From: Morchella semilibera
Lineage: Eukaryota > Ascomycota > Pezizomycetes > Pezizales > Morchellaceae
Reading direction: 5' to 3'
Length of the DNA stretch: 64,000 nt
NCBI GenBank assembly: GCA_009192285.1
Contig: CM018603.1
Location: forward strand, 62,001-126,000
Position numbers and translations under genes: made by a program. The notes under the pieces were generated by a model. The model was not told the DNA's origin, did not search any database, and saw only the letters and a program-made list of their open reading frames with translations. Shown piece by piece: positions 11,293 to 22,197 of this stretch. How positions within the stretch are numbered: position 1 is the stretch's first letter; each line of letters begins with the position of its first letter.

Positions 11293-12644
11293 GAGCTCGG
11301 GAGAGCACCAAGCATCTTATAGCATGTTATAGTAATCGGTGCTATGCGTTTGTGCTTGGTGACTTAAACGAGACACCCGACTACGCGGTCCTACGCTGCC
11401 CCGCCCCTCACGCCGGAGCTGGAGACCCTCCCTCATCCACTCGGACTCAGCCTCCGCGTCATCCCTCAGCCCCCCCCCCCCCCCGCGACCTGGTCCGTGC
11501 TTTTACTAGAATCAGTAACCTCCCGATAAGCAGCGAGTAGTAATAAGCGCGGTGCAACCTTGATGTCTCGAAACGCATTTTTTCAACTTGACATCCCCAG
11601 ACCTGCAATACAACCCCATGAGTACTCCATAGCCATGCCTTTTGACAAGTCTGGAAAGTGGATAGAGACTACTCTAAATGAAAACATAAAAGTTATTGAA
11701 GCCCAAGCTAGGGAAGAGTAGGAAAGGCCAGATTGGGGGGAAATGTATATAAAATCATTGACAGCATGATGCCAAAGAGCATTGCAGCAGTAAAGGACTA
11801 GCTATAGGGAGATCATAAAAAGTGGCGAATATAGTTTAGAGGCCATAGTATCTATTCTGTATTTTGTTATTTAGTTATATTACTTCTTTTCATTTTTATT
11901 TCCAGTTTTGCATTGGGGCCCGGACGGGTTGCACCCGCTGTTCACTTTTTTCCTGCGGGTGTTTTACATACATACAGCTAACGCCGACTCGAGGCACAGG
12001 GTCGAAGGGGCCAGCTGAGGCGCCTCGTGGACCATAGCCTTCTCAGTGGCGTGTTATTCAGAAATCCGGGCAACAGTTCGGGGGCTCAGATATCTATGGG
12101 CTGCGATCGTGACTGTATGTATTTAGGCACCCTACGCAAGGCTGACGCCCAACACTCCCTTTAGCACCCTACGTGATGGCGCTTGGCTTTGCAATTGACA
12201 TGTCGCTCCCTCGTTGGCTAATTATCTTTCAGCCCGCACCAGCAAGACACCCGCCTCAATGGAACAGTAACTCACTCAGGGGATAAGGCGGATCCTGCCC
12301 GTGATCATGAGTGGGTGTATGTAGAGTACGTGACTAAAACCCGCAGACTGACGCCTGAGGCTGTTGGGTCCTAACACCAAATGCAAATCCCAAAGACTAT
12401 CCCTTAGGTTGTCAGTAAATGCTGCCCCCCAGAAAAAAGCAAAAGTTGATAATAGATCTTATTATCTCTCTTATCAAATATTTGATCTCCCATACGAATT
12501 CTCACTCTCTATTATAGGGGGGGCAGCATTTGACAGCTTAAGGGCTATATAGTACGTATCCAATACTTAAACCTAGTCTGACCCAACACTTAGATCATTA
12601 CTCCCCTCTTTCATCACAACCATCTTAACACCTTGCCCGCTCAA
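11293..12644. promoter_or_regulatory. Divergent intergenic region between CHAT protease and gasdermin-like gene
   Basis: This 1.35-kb interval must hold both promoters. It contains a run of 15 C (11470-11484), AT-rich blocks around 11840-11900, and a 144-bp foldback element (12401-12544) whose right end lies only 100 bp upstream of the plus-strand ATG. The last 100 bases before that ATG are pyrimidine-rich, as common for fungal leaders. No individual operator was identified. Confidence 0.5.
12401..12544. mobile_element. Foldback MITE in the promoter of the gasdermin-like gene
   Basis: Arms of about 28-30 bp (12401-12430 and 12517-12544) are inverted copies: CCCTTAGGTTGTCAGTAAAT continuing into GCTGCCCCCC on the left, and its complement with few differences on the right. 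The central part carries a further palindrome, ATAATAGATCTTATTAT. CTAT directly repeated outside both ends (12397-12400, 12545-12548) looks like a target-site duplication. No coding capacity. Confidence 0.6.
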
Positions 12645-13496
12645 ATGTCAGCACCCGCGCCCCCTCTCTCAAACATTGCGACCCCCAGTTCCCTTCCTAT
12701 TGGGGTTCTTATCACTAACCCCCACGATCCATTTCAAGATCTCCACGACTCATTCCCCGAACGGACCGCCCCATCAGCTAAAATAACCATCACACCATTC
12801 GGAATCTACCAAACCAACTCCACAAACTCAAAGATCTCGAATCTACGCTCCAGCCTAGTCGATATTCTAGGTCTCTCCCGCCAACGCACCAAGACAAGTA
12901 GCAGTCGCCTTTCCGCCCCGGAGGGCGAGCATCACCAGCTCAAAAACCACACACAATGGTTTGAGGCTCAGTGTAGAGATGAACGTACACGACACTGGAT
13001 TGTCGATACCTGGAGCAAGGGAAACGACATTTATCTGATCGTGGGGCTTCTTGTCCTGACTGATGCCAGGTTGGTCATTGAGAGTGCTATGAGCAAGGAA
13101 AGAGGTCAGCAAGCACGCATACCTATACCTCCCGGGCTCACCATTTGCAATTGGGTGAGCTCCATTGGTGGCGTATTATCAACAAAAGAGACTAGAGACT
13201 CAATGGACGGCCATTTTGAGACGCCAGGGAAGTTTGTATTTGGCGTATGGCACCGAAAAATTAAGGTTGGGTGGTTGCGAAGCAGGGATTTGGACAATAG
13301 TCGGCTTGCAAGTACAACGTGGAAACCGTTATGGAGGTGGAGGGGTGAGGAGAAAGAAGCTGGAATAGGTGAAGAGGGGGAAGTGGAGGAAGATGATGAT
13401 GAGGAAGACTTGATAGACTTGGAGCTTGAGCAGGAGAGTGAGTGGGGTAGTGAAGATGAAGAGGACACTGAGTCTGAGCACGTAGGCGATCCGTAG
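12645..13496 (+). CDS. Candidate gasdermin-like pore-forming protein (283 aa)
   Basis: Intact single-exon ORF; I use the ATG at 12645, which follows a CT-rich leader. Length (283 aa) is near that of Neurospora RCD-1 and Podospora HET-Q1. The middle reads as amphipathic beta strands: HWIVDTWSKGNDIYLIVGL then VLTDARLVIES (about residues 115-145), a polar linker with PIPPG, and later KFVFGVWHRKIKVGWL (about 192-207). This order resembles the gasdermin N-domain strand pair (mammalian pattern Y-V-V-T-E-V-L-T-K...P-S-G...L-A-F-R-V). The last ~50 residues are a highly acidic, Asp/Glu-rich tail, in the place where fungal gasdermins have a short inhibitory C-terminus removed by a protease. It is divergently paired with a CHAT protease, a known companion of fungal gasdermin genes. 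No named domain was proven, and the homology is inferred from pattern and context. The alternative is an unrelated fungal protein of unknown function. Confidence 0.5.
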   Translation: MSAPAPPLSNIATPSSLPIGVLITNPHDPFQDLHDSFPERTAPSAKITITPFGIYQTNSTNSKISNLRSSLVDILGLSRQRTKTSSSRLSAPEGEHHQLKNHTQWFEAQCRDERTRHWIVDTWSKGNDIYLIVGLLVLTDARLVIESAMSKERGQQARIPIPPGLTICNWVSSIGGVLSTKETRDSMDGHFETPGKFVFGVWHRKIKVGWLRSRDLDNSRLASTTWKPLWRWRGEEKEAGIGEEGEVEEDDDEEDLIDLELEQESEWGSEDEEDTESEHVGDP

Positions 13497-16400
13497 CTAC
13501 TGACCTTGGTTAGCCAAACTCTCTCGCACCATCTCTGAAACGCAAATCTAGCCAAGATGATGTTGGTGAAGTAATTAAACGGCGGAGAATGCATAGATAT
13601 GATCTTCCTATGTATTTAATCTCTTGTAAACCCAAACTCTGGTGCCTAGTTAGATAGTATTTTACTTATCCAATTCCTCAATATGTGCGTAAGCTGTTAG
13701 GTAACAGATAGTGAATGGCGAAACCCCACCTCCGAGATTATCATCGCGCCCTATTCAGGCGCAAAAATGGGTGAGGCCCAAATACATGGCACACACCCGA
13801 GGTATATGTGGCTTTGGGAAAGCTAGCGGGATTCGAACTTACGACCAAACGTTTATTCACCGCACCCCCTTAGTAGAACACCTTAAATTACCCTTCCGAT
13901 ACCTGAAATCCTCACAGCCTGCGCCCCCACGCACCCACCAGACCAGAAGACGTAGGATTTATCGGGGGAACTGTGAATTGGTTTTCATTGATTAACTGAT
14001 TCATTAGAATTCGTCTTAGCTTAGCCGAACTTATGTAAAGTAGTTTATCACTTTCTAGCTATATGTAGTGATGGCGAGATGAGACTTGGACAGGTTTTGT
14101 CTCGTCTTGTATTTTTTCGAAAGTGTCGAGACAAGGGGCCTACAAGTAGTCTTTCAGTCTTGGCAAAGTCTCGGGACTTTGCAACCAAAACCCTAACCCT
14201 GGTTTGGAATCAGTAATATCAAACTGTATGGTGGAAAAAAGTCGAGATAAGTCTCGAGATATCTATGGCCAGTATTGTCTTTCGTCTTGTTCTGCCCAAA
14301 GTCTCAAGATAAAGTCTCGAGATAACTTGTCTCGTACCCATCACTGGCTGTATGACATAGAATGACATGCTATTGCGATTTGAAGACTATGGTGACTTTT
14401 AACCCCATTTCCCAGTGATTTGCTTCGAGCCTTGGGTATCGTCATCAACCGGGGGAGCATCATGCGCTATCACTTGGTTCCAGTGGGATGGCTAGTGAGC
14501 AAGCTTAGGAGACTAATGCCAGGGACTATTGTCCTATACATATACACCAGGAACCTGTAATGCAATATGTCAGCTGCGCAAGGTTGTTTTTTCATTCGCT
14601 GTGTCCAGCCCTAAGACTATGACAATATCTATCATTCTGTCTCCGCAACACCGCTCTAGCTGCCGCCACCATAATTAACATAATTGGTAAGATAAGAGCA
14701 GTCAAAACAAAAAAGCACATGCACGTGGTGTGTCCATTCCCTTTTCTTCTGTAGCGCCGGGGGGCTTCTTTCGGGTACCTACAGCTGCAGTAGACTTCTA
14801 GAGGTCCCAGTCCTAGAACAAAGGGAAGACACGCTCGGTGGAGCTCGCCGAGAGTATAGAGTGGAGGATTCTTTAGGAATAATTAAGTAGGTAAATTGAT
14901 AAGTTTAAGCACTTTTGCCGTAGGTAAAATATTCGGTAATTGATGGTCGATGGGAGGCTGTGATAGCAGGGACTCTCAAGGATCTTATACAACTTGGTAT
15001 GATTGGAGAGTAGAGATAGCGGCTAGAGATTAGTTCGTTGATACGGGTATAATAACTATTTCCTATCGGCAGAGGATAAGACCCTGCTTACAGATCTCAG
15101 AATAACTTCCCTCGGAGGTTGAAATCGCCCAATACCAGGAGCCTACTCTGGAGCCTAGGAGCTAGCAAGAATGGCCAATCAAATTGGATATGCTGTCGAG
15201 AATGTCAGGCGGTTATTCTTTCGACCACGGATGAAGTTAGTTCAGTTATCACTAGCCTTGTTAAGTTTTAATATTTGGCTCTATAGATCTATTGTTATCA
15301 ACCGTTAGGGTAAGTTAATTAACCCAAATTAACTAATTCAAAGACTACATATTTTAGGGCGGTAGAGTAGTGATATTAGAACACGGTTTAATATTTACTT
15401 TAGGGGTTGCGGCTGTTAAAAGCTCTTTCTTTGTTTCGATCGGGCCTCTTGAAAGCTGCTATTTATATGATCGCGTGCAAAGGGCGTTATCTCCGAGAAA
15501 GCCAACGGGTAATGAATTTGTGTACCCAGGAAACCTGTCTCCTGGAGCCACGCGCAAAGACCGTTAAATAGTTTTACCGGTTTATATGCAGCCCGTACAT
15601 TGTTAGCGGATAGGTTGAGGAACGGATTGACTCTGCTACTTAGACTGTATGAATCGAAAGCAGTGGCGACAGGCCAAAGATTAGCTTATGAAAAACTGAA
15701 AGATAAAGTTGCGAGAGCTAGTGCATGGCCGTTACTCTGTATATAGAGATCAGGAGCATCCTTAATACCTATATAATGATAAGTGGAATAATTTTGTATA
15801 AGAAGATCCGGAGTCTGACGCAAGGAAGGCATGGGCCTGCCGCGATGTTGTTGCGGATTATATTAAGACTATTAAATCATAGTTGCGGGTTACGGTGATA
15901 TGTTAACAGTTCCTCCAATCATCAACTATCACTCGACTCTGTCTTCTCGTGTTGTTAACCATCAACCCTAGGAAAGATAGTGAGCTTAGTAAGTATATAT
16001 TCACCCGAGGGAGATATTCGGTAGAAAGCAAATGGATTCAGCAGACAGTTGATACGTGTAAATTGTTACATAATGACCAAGCTGATGCCAAAATCATACA
16101 TGATCTCGAGTGATATTTGTTGGGGGCAGCTGTGAGGGATGTTAGGACTTGTATGAAAATTAGCCCGGAACGGCATCATTTTTTAATTGGTGATATCTGA
16201 GATCTAATGTACATCGTGAGATAGTTGGCTTTGGTAAAAGGGTGGAATCTTTGGGTTCCCTCTGGGCCGCGATGCTAAACCGGTTGCGAGCACCAGCCCG
16301 GAAGCCACTAGGGCTCCCCGGAAACTACCTTCAACGAGTTGTACCAGGCTAATAACTCGCGGGTCCAATGCCACGCGACTGAATCAAGTTCTACTGTCCT

Positions 16401-17408
16401 CACTGTCTAAGTAGGTGGTTTCCAGCCCAGCGTTAATGCGGGCTTCGTTGCAAAATCTCTCTACTTTACAATGAGATGTTGAGTCTCACTAGAGAGTCGA
16501 GTGTATATATATATACATGTAGGTCTATATAATAACGTATTTCACCGGTACGCACACTCGCTTACAAAAAATCATTTCCTTGACCTTAAGCTACGGCCTG
16601 ATAACCGGTACCGGACCCCAGAACCCTAGGTTTTACTTTTGTAGTCCTAATAGGAGTATATATATGAATAAATTCATTATCATCATTCTATGAGTTGGGG
16701 ATGATGTCCAATATATTCTTCCACTCGCACTCTGACCAATCTGTGACGTGCATTAAGCCCATGGGCTTACTCGCCAGGTTTGGCGGTAGTTTTGCTAGGC
16801 TATGGGTGGGAATTAAGAGACTTGATTGACATGCGCATGACTGACTACAGTACAAGAGAGATCTCTTATATGTGTCTCATATAGCACAATTAAGCTCTGC
16901 TGGAATTTTATAGAAAACTTTCATTTGCTTTGAGAGTAGAGCTAGTAATTGATCTCCGCGAAAGCCAATTGCAAGTATACCAGTTTGCATGTTAGACCTG
17001 CGTCTCCAGCTCCCCGAACACCTGACCAACGCTGAATATTGGATATATGCCTTTGTTTAAATCAAACACCTAGCTCACTGCCTAGAGAGAAGGCCTATTA
17101 CCGCTACTGACCAGCCACCAGATCAATTGATCAAAGATATCTTTCACACACTATCTGCGTGTACATTCATGGTCTGCCTTGGATTATCTTTGCTAATTAT
17201 AAAGGGTGAGCTATGTTTGCTCGTGCCGCCGGCGGGTGGCGCGCCCCGGGGGAGTGAAAAAAGCTGTTACACAAACGCTTTAAGCGAGATGCATAGGTGA
17301 GGGGTTATGGATCGAACCTCACCGCATTCCACTCCCCTATAAGCTTTAATATCAACCTCCACAGTGCTAGTAGGTGAAGGATATATACTACCGAACTTCC
17401 AATCAACG
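13497..17408. other. Long gene-free stretch, AT-rich in the middle
   Basis: No convincing gene. It holds an hAT-like MITE (14066-14346, listed separately). A B-box-like motif (reverse of 13830-13845, AGTTCGAATCC) and another near 17310 look like tRNA-derived debris. The part 14800-16250 is AT-rich with scattered short reading frames (e.g. 15370-15567) that I cannot assign. A run of 13 C at 17484-17496 lies within the first intron of the next gene. Confidence 0.5.
14066..14346. mobile_element. hAT-like MITE with 8-bp target duplication
   Basis: Left end TAGTGATGGCGAGATGAGAC and right end, read inward, CAGTGATGGGTACGAGACAA form imperfect terminal inverted repeats typical of hAT ends (CAGTG/TAGTG). 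The flanks GCTATATG (14058-14065) and GCTGTATG (14347-14354) are an 8-bp target duplication with one mismatch. The body repeats the unit GTCTCGAGA(C/T) many times in both senses and includes CCCTAACCCT at 14191-14200. No transposase is encoded, so it depends on an hAT element elsewhere. Confidence 0.75.
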
Positions 17409-18979
17409 ATGCTTCTACTTCTACCTATTGAGTTGGTTGACCAGATTTTAGACTATGTATAAACATTCCCCTCTTGTCTCATTCCCCCCCCCCCCCACCT
17501 TCTCCCACCAACTCACTAACCCCAGTACTATATTCTCTAGGCCGTCTATACCCCCACAAAGATAACCGGAAATCTTCCGACTTCCACTGTCTCTACTACC
17601 CTCCCTTCCCTAATTGCCACCTGCCGTACCCTCTATGAACGTCTTATTCCAAGACTCTACCAAACCCTCCCCATCCGTATCGCTCCAGTACCAGTCTGTG
17701 TTTTCAACCCCGCCCTCATCCAGTATACTACTACTGTTCTCTTTCTTCCTCAAAATCAGCGCCTGGGTTATAAAGAAAAGCGTGCCCAAAAGCGTGATAG
17801 CCTTGCCCCTCTCGTTACAGCTCTACAAAACTTCCACAACCTTGAAACACTACATATTTTCAACACCTGTCCGCCAGGTCTCATCAGAGCCGTCGCCGAT
17901 CATAACCTAACGTCTCTCACCTGTCCTGGAAGTTCCCTAGTTCATTGTACACCTAATCGGTGGCGCTTGCGTTCACTCAGTGTCGTTAACTGCCCCTATT
18001 TTCCAAATGCACCGATGCTGACAATACTAACCGCTCATGCCGCCACACTTGAACATCTGGGAGTGAACTTTTGTTGGCGGCCAAGAAGAGCCGCATTGCC
18101 TAGATTACCCCTTTTGCCCAAGATCCGGAGCCTCAGCCTCGTCGGTTGGAACACCAATTTACTCGCAGCATTTTGTGCGGTTATAAAGTTTAATGAGTTG
18201 AGAACATTACAGTTAGTCAGTAATGAGTTGAGAGACCTTGGGACCGAAATTGCCCTCCATATTCAAGCAGCCGGTGGGCTACACGGTTTGCGGAAAATGA
18301 GCCTACAGCTCATGATCCTCCAGGTCTGTCCCCTGTTAGAGTTGACGAGTGAATTGGAGGAGCTGCATATTGTTTGTCGGGTTAAAGAGCCCCGGCGGAC
18401 TGCAGAGTTTGCAAATGCGGTGACGAGAAGGTGTAAGGGACTGAAGGCGCTGACCTGGACCAATCCGGATCTTCTCTGGCTTATTCCCGCATTTACATTG
18501 CGCGCTGAGGATCTAACAGTTATAGCGGCAGGATGTGAGGGGCTGGTGGATATCAGGGTTGGGGTTGTGCTCGAAGAGTTTGTCAGTTCATCACTGGCGT
18601 CATCTTCCGATACGGAATAAGTTCCTATGAGTAGGGCCTTGCTAACACATTACAGGAATCTGTAATTCCTACACTAGCTTTGTTTCCCAGCGTTCGTTAT
18701 CTACATATCGACCTAGCCCGGACTGATGTCTTCACGCAAGACGACAGCTTAATGAATGCACCAGCGGAGCTACGCCCATTGGGTGAGATATCTGAACGTG
18801 GGGCTGGTGCACCATCAAAAAGGGAGGCAGCGGTGGATTGGGCATTTGAGAGGGCGAGGTCAATATTGCAAGGGACCGGTCTGAAGGGACTTTCAGTCAT
18901 GGGAGAAAGGAATGCATATATCAGGGAGGCATGCGATACTGGAATACTGCCAACTCTTGTGAGAATGAAATGTTGCTAA
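17409..18979 (+). CDS. F-box protein with degenerate leucine-rich repeats
   Basis: Three exons: 17409-17456, 17541-18581 and 18656-18979. Exon 1 encodes MLLLLPIELVDQILDY, an F-box start (LPxELxxxIL) that would bind SKP1. Exon 2 opens in frame after a C-run-containing intron and continues the F-box-type helix region (LIATCRTLYERLIPRLYQTL), then gives LRR-like segments (NLETLHIFNTCP, LRSLSVVNCPYFP, IRSLSLVGWNTN, LRTLQLVSNEL, LEELHIV). The second intron uses donor GTCAGT after GAAGAGTTT and acceptor TTACAG; both sides are in phase 0 and exon 3 continues the pattern (PSVRYLHIDLA). The product is probably a substrate receptor of an SCF ubiquitin ligase, target unknown. Such genes are expanded and variable in fungi. 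Confidence 0.8.
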
Positions 18980-21900
18980 TGGGTGTATAGTGGGTTAAAC
19001 CGGGCGTGCCCGTGAAAGATATCTGCTTCGGAGAGGTGAGAAGTAGGTGTAGATTTAAGACAATGGGAAGAGGCGCTTGGAATGGGGCATTTGAGCCTGT
19101 TGGTTATAGTTCCGAGAGTTGGAGGGCGGGCTCTGCGTTTGATTTGTAGGGCAGGGAACATCGTTTGCATACATGTAGTTAGTTCCGGAGCTATTATGTA
19201 TGCCTCCCTTTTAGAAAAACTTTATAGCCGCGATTTATCAACTCGCTCGCTAGGTGTAGGAAAAATACTCACCACAGGGGATTGTTGCATTACTATATAT
19301 ATAGCCAGCGACGGGGGCTAGGTACATGTCATTCGTCGCTAATATCATGTTCTCATTTCAAAGTCTCTGTCGGCGCTACACTCAGCATATTCAGAAACCT
19401 CACACCGTATTACACTGATGTTTAAATACAGACATACTAGGGGTTAATTCCACTCGCGACCGCGAGTTGTGTAGATTTTGGGGAACAGCGGTAAACTAAT
19501 CCTCTCTCTACGGTACGTACATGTAATTATGGGAGGCTTCGGCCCTCCCTCCCCCCAATTCCCGCCAGTTTAACCTTTCATTGCCTTGTGATACAATTCA
19601 GTTCACAGGTTTTGATGTGTCGTTACTCTCAACCAATAAGGCTGCGGTTTTTTGCCAAGGAGTAGTACATAGTAGAGACATGTATCCTACTCGGAAACTA
19701 TTCGCAGGCCTATCCGTCTCTTCGCAAACAATATGGTGTATACTTAGGATACCCCTTGTACTATTCAGACATGCCAACTGCTGGACGATGAAACACTGAT
19801 TAACTCAAAACAGCATCCCTTATATATATTACAGGACTCAGACAACTAATGAAGCTACTGCGCTGCGTCCCTCAGGATATATATTTTTTATGAGGTCGTA
19901 AAGTAAAACGTCCTCATTTCAAAGGTCAATCTTGGAGTTATAAATCTGACAGTAATTATTACATACCATGTTTTCATCGTCAAAAACCGAAAGATCTATT
20001 AAAATAGCGCAATATATAACTCTAACTAGCCACTGTTGGGCTCGTGGCCGACCGAAGATGTGTTCAGGTTGAGAAACGGGGAACAGGAAATGGACAATTA
20101 AACAGCAGGACGAAGACAAACAGGGACGGGTTCCGATTCCCTTTGAGTTCTTATTTCTTGTACCCGTAAATCATGAGGGTATATATATAATATTCAAGGT
20201 TTCTGTACAGCTGTGTGTTTCAGATTGGGGAAGTTGGAGTTATTATTGCGAGCGCTGCCTGGGAAAATATATATCCCGCAATAATTGTGGTAGGTGTAGA
20301 CCACAATTTCTTATGTTATTACTGTTTCTTTACTAAGGCAATTAATTCTTATTCTATATAAAAGGGCTACTAAATTCCCTCCTATCGGTTTATAACAGGG
20401 GCCTCAGGAGGGAGGGGCGAGTGATCTTTAATGATCTGATATTTTTGCGCGCTGCAGAATGCGATGCAGCTGTTAGTGAGGTCGCATGATCTGAACAGTT
20501 GATCACATGGCTTGCTGTGTGTTTTTCGGTTTTAAAGATGCCTATACTATCAACGAAAGTGCGCGAGGAAGGAACATAGACGGGAGTTAGAACAACAAGA
20601 ATCAGGACTAAACAGGAGTAGGACAGGTTAATGTAGCGAGCAAGAATTGTGTCCCATTGAGTATAGAAAGAATACATTACATTAGAGCTCAAAAGAAACA
20701 AGATGGGAACACCCCCAAATACCTCTGAATGTGCAACCCTGCATTGCATATTGATGTAACTATCGATATATCGCCTCTCTTCTTCAAACTACATGTAAGT
20801 AAGGTATTACGTCCAATCAGGTAAGCTCTCATCTTTGATCATATCCCTAGGCCTATATACCTCTATTTAAAACCGACTACGGTCACTACATCCATAATAC
20901 TATTAAAGTCTTTATACTTGTATATTTCCACACAAGCGATTCAGGATATTCTAATCTGACGTTTTTCTCCTACTATAGCACGATGGGTTATTTTGATTTC
21001 TGGTCTTCTTGAAGAAAATTATATTTCGGGATTCAGGCACCCCGGAAATGAACTGTACTCGATTGACTATCAGAGCTTGACTCGTGTAGAATATCTCAGC
21101 CCGTGATGATGCAAGAAACGTTAATTACATGTATCTGAGCGCCGAGTCAGTGGGCCTCGTTTCACGGTGAAACGTATCTCATAACCGTTTTTCTTATATC
21201 CAACGGCTACTCGAAGATTTATTTTAAGAGATACTTCATGCATGCCGACGCTTCCCCTCTTATCGTCACCACGGTTTTTTTTTTTCAGTCTCCACCACGT
21301 CACGATCACGGACATATATTTAAGCGGGGTGGTATCAGTTCTTGTCAACCACCATAAGAAGCAGAAAATGCAGTTGCCCAAGACGGGGATAATATGTAGA
21401 GTAGCAATAACCCCTTCTACAAGTCATCCTTTTTCCATCACTTGCATTTCCTGGTTCTTTTCGTGGTATACAAGTACTGGTATATATATATACATGTATA
21501 TACAAGTACTGGTATATATATTGTCCTACGAACAGTAATATATGTATCTCATGTACGGCCTTCTTTTTTATTATTTAATTCATTAATTATATCCAATTTT
21601 TATTACTCGCTAGAAAGTTTTACGGCCCCTCCAGGACGCTGTGGGGTTAGCTTTAGGCAGCCCATTTTATGCTTAGTAAGCGGTTATGTGGGCGCTTGGC
21701 GCTTAGTTAGTGGTGGTTAGGTTAGGTACGTGGCATAGTGGAGGGCATATGCTGGCTCTAGCTCTGTTTCCTTTTTGTTCCTTATAATAATATAGGAGCT
21801 AGTAAACAGTGAAAACATCTATCTATCTATTGAAAACCCCTACTTTACGCACTACAGCCGACAACGCCGAGACTTTGGTATAAGACTACATATCCCTGTA

Positions 21901-22197
21901 TCCCTTAGACAGATAACATCAGTCCTACACTAGAGTTTACAAATACTAATCACATCTACAAATACTGAACTCGCATAAGTACATGTATTTATATCTAGAC
22001 AGGGCTCTGCCTGCATGTAGTAAATATCACTTGGCTAACTCCAATCCTTCAGCTTGAGCCACGGACGTGACAGATTGTGAACATCGATTTCACAGTTATA
22101 CTACTATAGCGCTATCGAATCGGTGAGTATACTTATCAGAGATCCAGTTTCTATTAACCCCGCGTGGCATGTATACTCACTTTAGTGCAGATTGACT
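18980..22197. other. AT-rich gene-free stretch
   Basis: No convincing gene. It contains seven copies of the palindrome TACATGTA from 19170 to 21987, one copy of a dispersed repeat (20223-20383), small hairpins (about 19449 and 19531), and AT dinucleotide runs. A likely intron, donor GTGAGT near 22122 and acceptor GTGCAG at 22190, ends just before the next coding start, so the 5' leader of that gene may begin near 22100. Confidence 0.5.
20223..20383. repeat. Dispersed repeat, copy A (partner at 58634-58793)
   Basis: This segment aligns over its whole length with 58634-58793 in the same orientation. Shared landmarks in order are GATTGG, GGGAAAATATAT, AATAATTGTGG, TAGACCAC, ATTACTGTT, TATAAAAGGGCTA and TAAATTCCCTCCT. 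Identity is roughly three quarters by eye. I could not define terminal repeats, so the element class is unknown. Confidence 0.6.

Noticed and set aside
13106-13594. Minus-strand Ser-rich ORF
   Set aside because: It is the antisense shadow of the acidic tail of the gasdermin-like gene; the Ser run is the complement of GAA/GAT codons.
13820-13860. Functional tRNA on the minus strand
   Set aside because: A B-box-like AGTTCGAATCC is present, but the T-stem does not pair and no acceptor stem is found.
14800-16250. Degenerate LINE-like retroelement
   Set aside because: The composition and some translated fragments are suggestive, but I found no reverse transcriptase or endonuclease motif, so it is not called.
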